Assembly: GCF_024199945.1 (NCBI RefSeq)
Contig: NZ_JANADP010000001.1
Coordinates: forward strand, 248,001 to 312,000
Direction: 5' to 3'
DNA length: 64,000 bases
Origin: Bradyrhizobium sp. CCGUVB4N
Lineage (GTDB): Bacteria > Pseudomonadota > Alphaproteobacteria > Rhizobiales > Xanthobacteraceae
Shown: positions 29,484-38,931 of the stretch, one piece after another
Layout: every line of letters starts with the position of its first letter
Numbering within the stretch: position 1 is the first letter of the stretch
The notes under the pieces: generated by a model
Told to the model about the DNA's origin: nothing
What the model saw: only the letters and a program-made list of their open reading frames with translations
The model's database searches: none
Program-made: the position numbers and the translations under genes

Positions 29484-30407
29484 CTACCCGGCCCGCTGCT
29501 TCTCATACGCCTTCAGATGCGTGTACGCGATGCGCAGCTTCGGCACCGGGACCTTGGCGGCATCTGCGCGTGCGATGAGGTCGCCGATCACGTGGTCGGC
29601 CTCGACCGGAAAGCCTCCCTTGATGTCGCGGAACATCGAGGCCGTCATCGGCGAGCCCTCGGTGGTGAGATTGCCCTTCACACGCTCGAAGAACGGTCCG
29701 CCCGGCGTGTAGCCCGACGCGGTGGCGATCGAGCTGGTTTCGTCGAGCATGCCGAGCAAAAAGTCGCGACCGCCAGGCGCGGCGAGGATGTTGCCGACGG
29801 AGGTGCGCATCAGGCTGGTGGAAGCTGCGAGCGACGACAGGAACACCCACTTCTCCCACATGTCCTGCATGATGTTCTGGCTGGCGGTGGCGCCGACAAT
29901 GCCGCTCTTGAAGGCTTCGTCGATCGCCTTGACGCGGTCCGACGGCTTGCCGTCGCGCTCACCGTAGCTGATCGCCTGCATCGGCTGCAGCTGCACCACT
30001 TCGCGCTTCTCGTTCAATGTCGCGGCAATGGCGCAGAGACCGCCGAGCACGCGTTCCTTGCCGAACTTGGCATCGAGCGTGTCGAGATGCTTCATGCCGT
30101 TGAGCATCGGGATGATCGCGGTATTCGGACCGACTGCGGCCGCGAATGACTTGATGGCATCGTCGAGGTCGAACGCCTTGCAGCTCAGCAGCACGACGTC
30201 GAATTTTTCCTTGAGCGCGTCGGCCTGCACGGTCGGCGGGTTCTTCAAGGTCACGTCGCCATTCGGGCTCTTGATGACGAGGCCGTCGCTCGCGAGCTCG
30301 CCGGCGCGCTTGGGGCGGACCAGGAAGGTGACGTCGCGGCCGGCCTGCAACAGCCTGCCACCAAAATAGCCGCCGATGGCGCCGGCGCCGACCACGAGGA
30401 TACGCAT
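29484..30407 (-). CDS. panE: 2-dehydropantoate 2-reductase (PanE/ApbA family)
   Basis: 307-aa NADPH-dependent reductase of the ketopantoate reductase family, which makes pantoate for coenzyme A. The N-terminal GAGAIGGYFGGRLLQAG nucleotide motif, LLSCKAFDLDDAI, MLNGMKHLD (catalytic-region Asn) and EKWVFLSSLAA (catalytic Lys) are visible. Many bacteria hold several ApbA paralogues with other substrates, so the exact reaction is probable rather than certain. It starts at ATG 30407. Confidence 0.85.
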   Translation of the reverse strand: MRILVVGAGAIGGYFGGRLLQAGRDVTFLVRPKRAGELASDGLVIKSPNGDVTLKNPPTVQADALKEKFDVVLLSCKAFDLDDAIKSFAAAVGPNTAIIPMLNGMKHLDTLDAKFGKERVLGGLCAIAATLNEKREVVQLQPMQAISYGERDGKPSDRVKAIDEAFKSGIVGATASQNIMQDMWEKWVFLSSLAASTSLMRTSVGNILAAPGGRDFLLGMLDETSSIATASGYTPGGPFFERVKGNLTTEGSPMTASMFRDIKGGFPVEADHVIGDLIARADAAKVPVPKLRIAYTHLKAYEKQRAG

Positions 30408-30519
30408 GGGAAAGTCCTTATTGTTGCTATTGGCGGTCTATCTATAATCGCCCTTGCCCGCGAAGCGAAGCAATCCAGAATGGTGCCGCGATCACATTCT
30501 GTCGCTGGAGATGTGGTGA

Positions 30520-31149
30520 CTACGTCTCCAGCACCATCTCCTCGACCTCGCGCAGCTGCTCCTTGCCGAAGAACATCTCGTTGCCGACGAAGAAGGTCGG
30601 CGAGCCGAATGCGCCGCGCGCGACCGCTTCCTCGGTATTCTTGATCAGCTTGCCTTTCACCTCCGGCTCCTGGGCGCGGGCGAACAGCTTCTGGGCATCG
30701 AGACCCGAGGACGCCAGCGCCTTCGCGGCCACTTCAGGATCGTCCATCTTCTTCGGCTCGCGCCACATGTGGTGGAAGGCGGCGTCGACATATGTCTCGA
30801 ACACGCCCTCGAGCTGCGCCGCGATCGCGGTGCGCATCAGGTTCAGCGTGTTGACGGGAAAGTTGGGATTGAAGACGTAAGGCTGGACCTTGAATCGCTT
30901 CAGGAAGCGCTCGGTCTCGACCTGCTGGAATTCGCGCTTGTTCTTGATGCCGGCGAGCGTCTCGGCCGGCGACTTGTTGTTGGTCGACTTGAAAATGCCG
31001 CCGAGCAGGATCGGCACATATTCGAATTTGACGCCGATGCGGCTTTCGATCGCCGGGATCGCCAGATGGCTGAGATAGGCGTTCGGGCTGCCGAAATCGA
31101 ACAGGAATTGCGGGGCTGTGCGGGTCAAAATCGTTCTCCCTGACGTCAC
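30520..31149 (-). CDS. DsbA-fold 2-hydroxychromene-2-carboxylate isomerase
   Basis: 209-aa thioredoxin-fold protein of the kappa-GST/HCCA isomerase family. FLFDFGSPNAYLSH at residues 15-28 replaces the CxxC of DsbA with SPNA, as expected for glutathione-dependent isomerases, and FGSPTFFVGNEMFFGKEQL is the typical C-terminal signature. In aromatic degradation pathways it isomerises ring-cleavage products; here no such pathway genes are adjacent, so the physiological substrate is unknown. Confidence 0.87.
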   Translation of the reverse strand: MTSGRTILTRTAPQFLFDFGSPNAYLSHLAIPAIESRIGVKFEYVPILLGGIFKSTNNKSPAETLAGIKNKREFQQVETERFLKRFKVQPYVFNPNFPVNTLNLMRTAIAAQLEGVFETYVDAAFHHMWREPKKMDDPEVAAKALASSGLDAQKLFARAQEPEVKGKLIKNTEEAVARGAFGSPTFFVGNEMFFGKEQLREVEEMVLET

Positions 31150-31160
31150 TTTTCATCCAT

Positions 31161-31181
31161 TGTGGCGCAGGGCGCGCCACA
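31161..31181. repeat. Perfect inverted repeat upstream of the isomerase gene
   Basis: tgtggcgc (31161-31168) and gcgccaca (31174-31181) pair perfectly around five bases. It lies 12 bases upstream of the isomerase start and could be an operator or a weak terminator; no T-run follows. Confidence 0.4.
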
Positions 31182-31218
31182 GGTCCACCGTTTAATGATG
31201 GTCATAATATCTTGATGG

Positions 31219-32568
31219 TCAGATCAGGCGCTGGATCGCCTTCTTGCGCCACACCAGGAGGTAATAGCCCATCTGCAAAACGAACATGGCGCAGAACACT
31301 ATCGGATAGGCGGCCCACACGCCCTCGAGGCCGATGGTGCGGCTCAGGATCACCGCCGCCGGCAGCTCGATCGCGACGATGGCTGATATCGACAACAGCA
31401 TCGGCGTCAACGCCACGCCCGCCGCGCGCATCGCGCCGGAAAACGTGGTCGCAAGGCCGAACGGCACCGAACTCCACAAGGCGACGAAGAGCAACCCCTT
31501 CGCCAGATCGAGCACGGCGCCGTCCGTGATGAAGATACCGAGCACGGCGCGCGGCGCCAGATAGATCAACGCCACGAGCCCGCCAGTCAGCACGAGGTTG
31601 AACGTCAGCCCGGTGCGGACGATGCCGTCGAGCCGCGCCCGGTCGCCGCCGCCGATGGCTTGCGCGCCGAGGATCGAGACGGCGATCGAAATCGACATTG
31701 CCGTGAACTGCGTGTAGCCCATCACCTGGTTGACCGCACCGTAAGCCGCGGTCGCGTCCGAACCGAAGCCGTTGACGAGGCCGAGCAGAACCAGCTCGGC
31801 GATCGCCATCACCACCATGCCGACCGCACTGGGTAATCCGATGCCGAGGACTTGCCCGATCACGGCGCGATTGAGCCGCACCTGTCGCAGCAGTGAGAAA
31901 TCCGGCGCGAGCGCGTGCTTCTTCCGCAGCAGATAGGCCGCGAGCGCGAGCAGCGTCACTGTATTGGAGATCGCGGCCGCCCAGGCCGGGCTGGTGATGC
32001 CGAACGCCGGCAGTCCGAAAGCGCCGCGGATCAGCATCGGCGTCAGGATCAGCCCGATCGCCGTCGACAATGCCAGCGCCAGCAGCGGCGTCACTGCGTC
32101 GCCGACGCCGCGGATCATCGCCGTCATCAGCAGGAAGGTGAAGCCGAGCGGCATCGTCAGCAGCATGATGCGCGCATAGCGGCTGGCCTCGTCGAGAATG
32201 TCCGCGGGCGTTGCGAGCAGCATCATCAGCTGCCGGCTGAACAGGCCGCCGGTCAGTCCCACCGATATTGAGAGCAGCAGGCCGACGGCGAGCGTCGTGC
32301 CGACCACGATCTTGATTCTGTCGTGCTTACCCGCACCATAGGCCTGGCCGATCAGCACGGTGGCGCCGGTGCTCAGGCCCATGACGAAGGCGAACAGGAA
32401 GAAGAACACCGGGAAGAACACCGAGACCGCCGCGAGCGCGTTCACGCCGATCATCTGGCCGAGATAGACATTGCTGACGGTGCCGAACAGCGATTGCAAC
32501 GCGTTGCTCAGCATCAACGGTGCGAGAAAGCGCAGGAAGTGTTTCCAGAGCGGTGTCGGAGCGGACAT
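31219..32568 (-). CDS. MATE-family multidrug efflux transporter
   Basis: 449-aa inner-membrane protein with twelve predicted helices in two similar halves, of the MATE family that exports cationic drugs or metabolites using Na+ or H+. The first helix region reads FLRFLAPLMLSNALQSLFGTV, then FVMGLSTGATVLIGQAYGAG; the second half starts with IGLPSAVGMVVMAIAELV. The ATG at 32568 has AAAGG eight bases upstream; a start at 32583 would add five residues. The substrate is unknown. Confidence 0.93.
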   Translation of the reverse strand: MSAPTPLWKHFLRFLAPLMLSNALQSLFGTVSNVYLGQMIGVNALAAVSVFFPVFFFLFAFVMGLSTGATVLIGQAYGAGKHDRIKIVVGTTLAVGLLLSISVGLTGGLFSRQLMMLLATPADILDEASRYARIMLLTMPLGFTFLLMTAMIRGVGDAVTPLLALALSTAIGLILTPMLIRGAFGLPAFGITSPAWAAAISNTVTLLALAAYLLRKKHALAPDFSLLRQVRLNRAVIGQVLGIGLPSAVGMVVMAIAELVLLGLVNGFGSDATAAYGAVNQVMGYTQFTAMSISIAVSILGAQAIGGGDRARLDGIVRTGLTFNLVLTGGLVALIYLAPRAVLGIFITDGAVLDLAKGLLFVALWSSVPFGLATTFSGAMRAAGVALTPMLLSISAIVAIELPAAVILSRTIGLEGVWAAYPIVFCAMFVLQMGYYLLVWRKKAIQRLI

Positions 32569-32661
32569 GGATGGGCCTTTCATCAGGGCGAGCGAAGCCG
32601 TTGCCGCGCGAAGCACGCGCGGCCCAGCCGTCGATGGGGTTGTTGGAGAGCGCCGCGCGGT

Positions 32662-33258
32662 TTACGCGCGGTCGCTGTAGGCGAGTTTGACGATGTGGTC
32701 GCGGATGTCGGTCGGCCAGTCGGCGATCAGTCCGGTGAAGCGCCGCCGGTCATCTGCGAACAGTGCGCGCGAGGCTTCCTCGAACTGCGCGAGATTGCCG
32801 GCCATGGTCGACATGAAGTGATAGGCCGCATCGCGCGCCTGCCGCTCCCGATCCTTGTCGCCGCTCGCGCGTCGCGCCTCGTCGACGAGTTTTCGCAGCG
32901 CGACCGAAGCACCGCCCGGCTGCGCGCCGAGCCACTCCCAGTGTCGCGGCAGCAGTGTCACCTCGCGCGCGACCACGCCGAGCTTCGGCCGGCCGCGCCC
33001 GCGCGGCTCGGTCGGTGGTGCATCTTCCTCGACCGGCGGCGGGATCAGCCTCGCCAGGCGCGCCAGCACCTCGCGGTCGCCGCCGCGCAGATCGAAGTCG
33101 ATCGATCGGCCGGTGGCGTCCTCGAAGATGATGATCGGCTCGTCCGGCCGCGGCGCCACCCGCTTGACGACCAGCGCGACCTCTCCTGCCGGCCCGGACA
33201 CCAGACGACGCGGTCCCTGGAAAGCGGTGAAAATCTTCTGCATTGAAATCATTGCCAT
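32662..33258 (-). CDS. DUF2239 family protein
   Basis: 198-aa protein of the DUF2239 family with a conserved centre (FEDATGRSIDFDLRGGDREVLARLA, GRGRPKLGVVAREVTLLPRHWEWL). The GRPKLGVV...HWEWL segment resembles a small DNA-contacting helix region, but no function is established. ATGs at 33258, 33252 and 33243 are all possible starts; I chose the first because a good promoter ends 20 bases upstream. It is divergent from a GST gene and shares its control region. Confidence 0.8.
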   Translation of the reverse strand: MAMISMQKIFTAFQGPRRLVSGPAGEVALVVKRVAPRPDEPIIIFEDATGRSIDFDLRGGDREVLARLARLIPPPVEEDAPPTEPRGRGRPKLGVVAREVTLLPRHWEWLGAQPGGASVALRKLVDEARRASGDKDRERQARDAAYHFMSTMAGNLAQFEEASRALFADDRRRFTGLIADWPTDIRDHIVKLAYSDRA

Positions 33259-33277
33259 ATTGACGATCTTGGGCGAT

Positions 33278-33306
33278 TTAATACCCGGGTAAATTGCGAA
33301 GGTCAA
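33278..33306 (-). promoter_or_regulatory. Promoter of the DUF2239 gene with operator-like palindrome
   Basis: On the minus strand, -35 TTGACC (33306-33301), a 17-base spacer and -10 TATTAA (33283-33278). The palindrome tacccgggta (33282-33291) overlaps the -10, and a second atacccgg copy lies at 33308-33315, 27 bases away, just behind the -35. Confidence 0.6.
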
Positions 33307-33407
33307 TATACCCGGATGAAAATACCCATCCGGATGGCTCGACATTGCGGTCCCGGGCTGGCACCTACGCGACCGACCGACCACGCTTAAGCCCCGAGGA
33401 TCTCGCG

Positions 33408-34073
33408 ATGCTGACCGTCCACCACCTCAACAATTCGCGTTCGCAGCGGGTGCTGTGGTTGCTCGAGGAGTTGGGCGTCCCCTACGAGATCGTGCGTTAT
33501 CAGCGCCAGCCCGACATGCGTGCGCCGAAAGAGCTGCGGGCGATCCATCCGCTCGGCAAGTCGCCGGTCATCACCGACAACGGCAACACCATCGCCGAGT
33601 CCGGCGCGATCATCGAATATCTCATCGCGACCTACGGCAACGGCCGCCTGATCCCGCCGCAGAATACGCCGGAGCGGCTGCGCTTCACCTATTGGCTGCA
33701 CTATGCGGAAGGGTCAGCGATGTCGCCGCTGTTGTTGAAGCTGCTGTTCACGCTGATGCCGAAGCGCGCGCCGGCGCTGCTTCGTCCGCTGGTGCGCAAG
33801 GTCTCGAACCAGGCGCTCACCGCGCTGGTCAATCCGCAGCTCAAGCAGCACATGGATTATTGGGAAGGCGAGCTCGGCAAGAGCGAATGGTTCGCCGGCA
33901 GCGAGTTTACCGCGGCCGACATCCAGATGAGCTTTCCGCTGGAAGCAGCCCAAGCCCGCGGCGGGCTCGAGCAGGGCCATCCCAAGGCGATGGCGTTCCT
34001 GGAGCGCATCCATGCGCGGCCGGCTTACGCGCGTGCCCTCGAGAAGGGCGGGCCGTACCAGGTGGGGCGGTAA
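33408..34073 (+). CDS. Glutathione S-transferase
   Basis: 221-aa soluble GST. The thioredoxin-like N-domain reads LNNSRSQRVLWLLEELGVPYEI, LGKSPVITD (cis-Pro) and ESGAIIEYL (Glu-Ser glutathione contact). The all-helical C-domain ends FLERIHARPAYARALEKGG. The ATG at 33408 was chosen over longer readings because it starts the fold directly and has GAGGA upstream. Conjugation of electrophiles to glutathione is the usual role; no specific substrate can be named. Confidence 0.92.
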   Translation: MLTVHHLNNSRSQRVLWLLEELGVPYEIVRYQRQPDMRAPKELRAIHPLGKSPVITDNGNTIAESGAIIEYLIATYGNGRLIPPQNTPERLRFTYWLHYAEGSAMSPLLLKLLFTLMPKRAPALLRPLVRKVSNQALTALVNPQLKQHMDYWEGELGKSEWFAGSEFTAADIQMSFPLEAAQARGGLEQGHPKAMAFLERIHARPAYARALEKGGPYQVGR

Positions 34074-34100
34074 GCTTCCTCACCGCCCCGCGATGATCCG

Positions 34101-35396
34101 TCAGTCCGCGTGGAGCACGCGCCCGCGCGTCTCCGGCAGCGCGAAGGCGGCGATGAAGAACAGCGCGTAAGCCACCACCGCGAAGATCGCGATCGCGTTG
34201 GCGAGCGATGTCGATGCCGACAGCGCGCCGACGAGGAACGGAAACAGCGCGCCGATGCCGCGGCCGAAATTGTAGCAAAAGCCCTGGCCCGAGCCGCGCA
34301 ACCGCGTCGGATAGAGCTCGGTCAGGAACGCGCCGACGCCCGAGAAATAGCCCGAGGCGAAGAAGCCGAGCGGGAAGCCGAGCACCCACAGGATCTCGTT
34401 GGTGAGCGGCAGCTGCGTATAGAGCAGCACGATCGCCATCGCGCCGATCGAGAAGATGAGGAACAGGTTGCGTCGCCCGATCCGGTCGGCGAGCCAGGCG
34501 CCGACGAGATAGCCGATGAAAGAGCCGATGATCAGCGTCGAGAGATAGCCGGTGGAGCCGACGATCGACAGATGCCGTTCCTTGGTCAGAAACTGCGGCA
34601 CCCAGAAGGTGATCGCGTAGTAGCCGCCCTGACAGCCCGTCGCCGCGAGCGACGCCAGGATCGTGGTCTTCAGGATCGGGCCCGAAAAGATCTCCCAGAG
34701 CGCGGGGCGGTCGCCGGCCGCGGCCTGCTTCGCGCGGGCCTCCGCCGCGATCTCGGGTTCGGTGACGGAGCGGCGGATGTAGAACACCAGCAGCGCCGGC
34801 AGCGCGCCGATCACGAACATCCAGCGCCACGCCGTCTCCGCCGGCATCAGTGAGAACAGGATCGCCTGCGACAGCACGGCAAGGCCCCAGCCGACCGCCC
34901 AGCCCGATTGCACCGAGCCTACCGCGCGTCCGCGATATTGCGGCCGGATCGCTTCGCCCATCAGCACGGCGCCTGCCGCCCATTCGCCGCCGAAGCCGAG
35001 ACCAAGCACCGCGCGCGCGATCAACAGCTGTTCGAAATTCTGCACGACCGCGCAGACCAGAGAGAAGAACGAGAACCAGATGATGGTGATCTGGAGCGTC
35101 CTGACCCGCCCGATATGATCGGAGAGGTAACCGCCGAGCCAGCCGCCGATGGCGGACGCCAGCAGTGTCACCGTGCCGGCAAGACCGGCTGAGGCCGCAT
35201 CGACCTTCCACAGTGCGATGATGGTGCCGATCACCAGCGGATAGATCATGAAGTCCATGCCGTCGAGCGCCCAGCCCGCAGCGCAGGCCCAGAACGTCCT
35301 TCGCTCCGGCGCGTTCATGTCGCGATAGAAGGCGAGAAGGCTGGTGTCCTCGATCTCGGCGCGTTCGATGCGCCCAGTCGGATCGGCTGTGGTCAT
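34101..35396 (-). CDS. MFS transporter (sugar/organic acid:H+ symporter group)
   Basis: 431 aa, twelve predicted membrane helices. The loop 2-3 motif GGYLSDHIGRVR and the mirrored loop 8-9 motif AWLADRIGRR are present, with LGLGFGGEWAAGAVLMGE and YPTRLRGSGQGFCYNFGR typical of the metabolite:H+ symporter and aromatic-acid groups. The substrate cannot be assigned from sequence. It follows the ggt gene in the same direction, 111 bases away, without other pathway genes nearby. Confidence 0.9.
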   Translation of the reverse strand: MTTADPTGRIERAEIEDTSLLAFYRDMNAPERRTFWACAAGWALDGMDFMIYPLVIGTIIALWKVDAASAGLAGTVTLLASAIGGWLGGYLSDHIGRVRTLQITIIWFSFFSLVCAVVQNFEQLLIARAVLGLGFGGEWAAGAVLMGEAIRPQYRGRAVGSVQSGWAVGWGLAVLSQAILFSLMPAETAWRWMFVIGALPALLVFYIRRSVTEPEIAAEARAKQAAAGDRPALWEIFSGPILKTTILASLAATGCQGGYYAITFWVPQFLTKERHLSIVGSTGYLSTLIIGSFIGYLVGAWLADRIGRRNLFLIFSIGAMAIVLLYTQLPLTNEILWVLGFPLGFFASGYFSGVGAFLTELYPTRLRGSGQGFCYNFGRGIGALFPFLVGALSASTSLANAIAIFAVVAYALFFIAAFALPETRGRVLHAD

Positions 35397-35507
35397 GTGC
35401 GTTTCCCCGGCAAATTCGTTTGGCCGGGCGGTGGTAGCACGCGCGGCGGCCGGCGCAAGCCGGCGCGCGCGGTCGTGCCATGCAGGGACGGGGTTGCAGG
35501 GGCAGGG

Positions 35508-37259
35508 TTACTGTCCTGCCGCTTCCGCGCCGCGCGTGCGTGGATCGGGTGCCCCGAAGGGGCCGTTCGGCGTTATCGCAATCGAATTGGCCGAGGTCTG
35601 TCCCATCGGCTCGACGATGAGATGATCCATCGCCTTCAGCTCGAACAGCACATCGTCGGGAAAGCCGCGCTCGATGCGCACCTCGTCCGGCAGCCATTGA
35701 TGATGCAGCCGCGGTGCGGCGACGGCGGCGGCGACGTCCATCTTGTAGTCGAGCACGTTCACGATCACCTGGAGTACGGTCGAGATGATGCGGCTGCCGC
35801 CGGGCGAGCCGGTCACCAGCACCGGCTTGCCGTCCTTCAGCACGATGGTCGGCGACATCGAGGACAGCGGCCGCTTGCCGGGCCCGGGCAGATTTGGCTC
35901 GTAGCCGACGAGGCCATAGGCGTTGGAGGCGCCGACGGCGGCGGTGAAATCGTCGAGCTCGTTGTTGAGCAGCACGCCGGTGCCATCGGCGACGAGTCCA
36001 ACGCCGTAGCTGAAGTTGAGCGTGTAGGTGTTGCTGACGGCGTTGCCGCTGCTGTCGACGACGGAGAAATGCGTGGTGTTGCTGCCTTCACGCGGTGCGG
36101 GCGGAGCGGAAACGATCTCCTTCGACGGCGTCGCGCGATCGGTCGAAAGGCTCGCACGCAGTTTGGCCGCATAGTTCTTCGCGGTAAGCGTTTCGATCGG
36201 TGCATTGACGAAGGCAGGATCGCCGAGATAGCGCGCACGATCGGCATAGGCGCGCTTCATCGCTTCGATCAACAGATGCAGCGATGCCGGCGAGCCCTGT
36301 TTCAGATCCGGGAGCTGAAAGCCTTCGAGGATGTTGAGCGATTCCACCAGCACGACGCCGCCTGACGACGGCAGCGGCATCGAGACGATGTCGTAGCCGC
36401 GATAAGTGCCGCGCACCGGCGAACGGATCACGGCCTGATAGGCCTTCAGATCGGCTGGGGTCATGATGCCGCCGGCGTCGGACACGGCCTTGGCGAGTTT
36501 CTCCGCTACGGGGCCCTCGTAGAAGCCGCGTGGTCCCTGCGCTGCGACACTCGCCAGCGTGTCGGCGAGATCGCTCTGCACCAGCCTGTCGCCTTCGCCA
36601 AACGGCTTGCCATCCGGCTTTGCGAAAATTTTCGTTGAGGACGGCCAGCGTGCCAGCCGCGGGTACCAGCCCGGCAGGGTATCGGCGATGTCATCGGTGA
36701 CGATGAATCCGTCGCGGGCGAGCGCGATCGCGGGTTCGAGCAATTGCGCCAGCGTGAACTTGCCCGAGCCGTACTTCTCGAGCGCCAAAGCGAGGCCGGC
36801 GACCGTGCCGGGCACGCCGATGCCAAGTCCGGAGTCGCGCGACTTGGCGGGATCAGGCTTGCCGTCGGCTCCAAGAAAGATCTGCGCCGTGGTCGCCGCC
36901 GGCGCGGTCTCGCGGTAGTCGATCGCGATGTCCTCGTTGCGTTCGGCGGAATGGATCACCATGAAGCCGCCGCCGCCGATATTTCCGGCGCGCGGGTAAG
37001 TCACCGCCATTGCAAAGCCGGTAGCGACGGCCGCGTCGACGGCATTGCCGCCACGCCGCAGGATGTCGGCGCCGACTTGCGCGGATATCTTCTCCTGCGC
37101 CACCACCATGCCGTGTTCGGCGGGAACGGCATGCACCGTGTCGAGCGCGGGCGGGACATAAGCCCGTCGCGCATCCTGCGCGGTCGCCGATGCAAGACCA
37201 AACGCCAGAGTGGCGATGACAGCGAAAAACGTCCGGCGTGTCGAAAATAGTGACATCAT
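35508..37259 (-). CDS. ggt: Gamma-glutamyltransferase
   Basis: 583-aa periplasmic enzyme with a signal peptide ending ASATA. It transfers or hydrolyses the gamma-glutamyl group of glutathione and related peptides. The precursor should cleave itself before the catalytic Thr of NTTHFSVVD (near residue 394). Other motifs are GNAVDAAVATGFAMAV, GNIGGGGFMVIH, LPSSGGVVLVESLNIL, LNNELDDF and VTGSPGGSRIISTV. The likely start is the ATG at 37259, or 37256. Confidence 0.94.
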   Translation of the reverse strand: MMSLFSTRRTFFAVIATLAFGLASATAQDARRAYVPPALDTVHAVPAEHGMVVAQEKISAQVGADILRRGGNAVDAAVATGFAMAVTYPRAGNIGGGGFMVIHSAERNEDIAIDYRETAPAATTAQIFLGADGKPDPAKSRDSGLGIGVPGTVAGLALALEKYGSGKFTLAQLLEPAIALARDGFIVTDDIADTLPGWYPRLARWPSSTKIFAKPDGKPFGEGDRLVQSDLADTLASVAAQGPRGFYEGPVAEKLAKAVSDAGGIMTPADLKAYQAVIRSPVRGTYRGYDIVSMPLPSSGGVVLVESLNILEGFQLPDLKQGSPASLHLLIEAMKRAYADRARYLGDPAFVNAPIETLTAKNYAAKLRASLSTDRATPSKEIVSAPPAPREGSNTTHFSVVDSSGNAVSNTYTLNFSYGVGLVADGTGVLLNNELDDFTAAVGASNAYGLVGYEPNLPGPGKRPLSSMSPTIVLKDGKPVLVTGSPGGSRIISTVLQVIVNVLDYKMDVAAAVAAPRLHHQWLPDEVRIERGFPDDVLFELKAMDHLIVEPMGQTSANSIAITPNGPFGAPDPRTRGAEAAGQ

Positions 37260-37359
37260 CAAATTTCCGCGGGGCCTTCAGGCCAATTCAAAGGTGTCGC
37301 TGTAATGCTATACGGTTTGCGCTAAGAGAGACAAAACTGTTTGTGATGGGGACTGCTTG

Positions 37360-38748
37360 ATGACGACGATCGCCCCGGGGGCGCGCATGGCCGGCGCCTC
37401 GCGGACCTATCCGCCGCGCGCCGCTGTCGTCAGCTGGATCTTCTTCGATTGGGCCGCGCAGCCTTATTTCACGCTGATCACGACCTTCGTGTTCGCACCT
37501 TATTTTGCCACCAGCATCGCGCCGGATCCCGCCACGGGTCAATCGCTCTGGGGGTTTGCGATGGCAGCAGCTGGCATGGCGATCGCGCTGCTATCACCCG
37601 TGCTTGGTGCCATCGCGGATGCCGCCGGCCGCCGCAAGCCGTGGATCGCCGCGTTCGGCGCAGTGCTCGTGCTGGCCTCCTGCGCGCTGTGGATCGGCAA
37701 GCCCGGCAATCACGCCATCATTCCGCCGCTGCTGATCGCGGTCGCGCTGGCCAGTGTCGGCGCGGAGTTCGCCACCGTCTTCAACAATGCGATGATGCCG
37801 ACCCTGGTGCCGCCGGAGCGCATCGGCCGTCTCTCCGGCACGGGCTGGGCCACGGGCTATATCGGCGGCATCGTCAGCCTGATCATCGTGCTCGGTTTCC
37901 TCGCGGCCAATCCGGAGACTGGCCGCACGCTGCTCGGCTTCACGCCGCTGTTCGGGCTCGATCCCGCCACCCACGAGGGCGATCGTGCCGCGGGACCGTT
38001 GACCGGGCTGTGGTTCATCGTCTTTGTGACGCCGATGTTCCTGTTCACGCCGGATTATCCGGCGAAGCGCCCGGTGCGCGAGGCGCTGCATGAAGGCCTG
38101 GCGGATCTGAAGCGATCGCTGAAGGATCTGCCGAAGCAGAAATCGCTCGCGGCGTTTCTGCTCGCCAACATGATCTATACCGACGGTCTGGTGTCGCTGT
38201 TCGCGTTCGGGGGCATCTATGCCGCAGGCACCTTCGGCTGGCACACGATCCAGATCGGCACCTTCGGCATCATCCTCGCCGTTGCCGGCACCTTCGGTGC
38301 GTGGCTCGGCGGCAAGCTCGACGACTTCCTCGGGCCGAAGCGCGTCATTGCCGGCAGCTTGCTGATCCTGCTGCTCGCGGTCGCGGCGATCCTGCTGGTC
38401 GACAAGGACAGCGTGCTGTTCGTCAAGGTCGCGCCGCCGGTCCCGGGCGGTCCGATGTTCGCCGCCGCCGCCGAGCGTGCCTATATCGTGCTGGGCTGCC
38501 TGATCGGCGCAGCCGGCGGCCCGCTTCAGGCGGCGTCACGCACGCTCCTGATCCATCTCGCGCCGAAGGATCGCATCGCGCAGTATTTTGGTCTGTTCGC
38601 GCTGACCGGAAAAGTGACGTCCTTCATCGGACCGCTGCTGATCGGCGTGATCACCGCGGCCACCGCGAGCCAGAAGGCCGGCATGGCCGTGCTGGTGGTG
38701 TTCTTCGTGACAGGGTTTGCGCTGCTGATGCGGGTGCGGGAGTCCTAG
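37360..38748 (+). CDS. MFS transporter, UMF1/Atg22-like
   Basis: 462-aa membrane protein with about twelve helices of the UMF1/Atg22-like MFS family. The N-terminal SWIFFDWAAQPYFTLITTFVF is the family signature. Helix-linking regions (AIADAAGRRKPWI, NAMMPTLVPPERIGRLSGTGWATGY) are also typical. Eukaryotic Atg22 exports amino acids from the vacuole; the bacterial substrate is unknown. ATG at 37360 follows a GGGGA. It is divergent from ggt, so export of ggt-derived amino acids is a tempting but untested link. Confidence 0.87.
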   Translation: MTTIAPGARMAGASRTYPPRAAVVSWIFFDWAAQPYFTLITTFVFAPYFATSIAPDPATGQSLWGFAMAAAGMAIALLSPVLGAIADAAGRRKPWIAAFGAVLVLASCALWIGKPGNHAIIPPLLIAVALASVGAEFATVFNNAMMPTLVPPERIGRLSGTGWATGYIGGIVSLIIVLGFLAANPETGRTLLGFTPLFGLDPATHEGDRAAGPLTGLWFIVFVTPMFLFTPDYPAKRPVREALHEGLADLKRSLKDLPKQKSLAAFLLANMIYTDGLVSLFAFGGIYAAGTFGWHTIQIGTFGIILAVAGTFGAWLGGKLDDFLGPKRVIAGSLLILLLAVAAILLVDKDSVLFVKVAPPVPGGPMFAAAAERAYIVLGCLIGAAGGPLQAASRTLLIHLAPKDRIAQYFGLFALTGKVTSFIGPLLIGVITAATASQKAGMAVLVVFFVTGFALLMRVRES

Positions 38749-38773
38749 CTCCTCTCTTGCCCCATTCTCCGCT

Positions 38774-38914
38774 GTCGTCCCGGCGAAGGCCGGGACCCAT
38801 AGCCACAGTGAGAAGTTTGACGCGAGAGCCCCACTCCGAGTCTTCGCCAAACGCCTCTTCGGGGGTATGGGTCCCGGATCAGCGCTCCGCTTCGCTGCGC
38901 TTGTCCGGGACGAC
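38774..38914. repeat. Interspersed inverted repeat, type A copy 3
   Basis: gtcgtcccggcgaaggccgg at the left and gtccgggacgac at the right, with internal gggacccata and tatgggtcccgg pairing. It lies between the convergent MFS and purH genes and could terminate both transcripts. Confidence 0.8.
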
Positions 38915-38931
38915 GTGTGGCGAGATCAGTA

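Noticed and set aside
35449..35464. gccggc hairpin between ggt and the MFS gene as a terminator
   Set aside because: The stem is only six bases in very GC-rich DNA and no T-run follows on the relevant strand.
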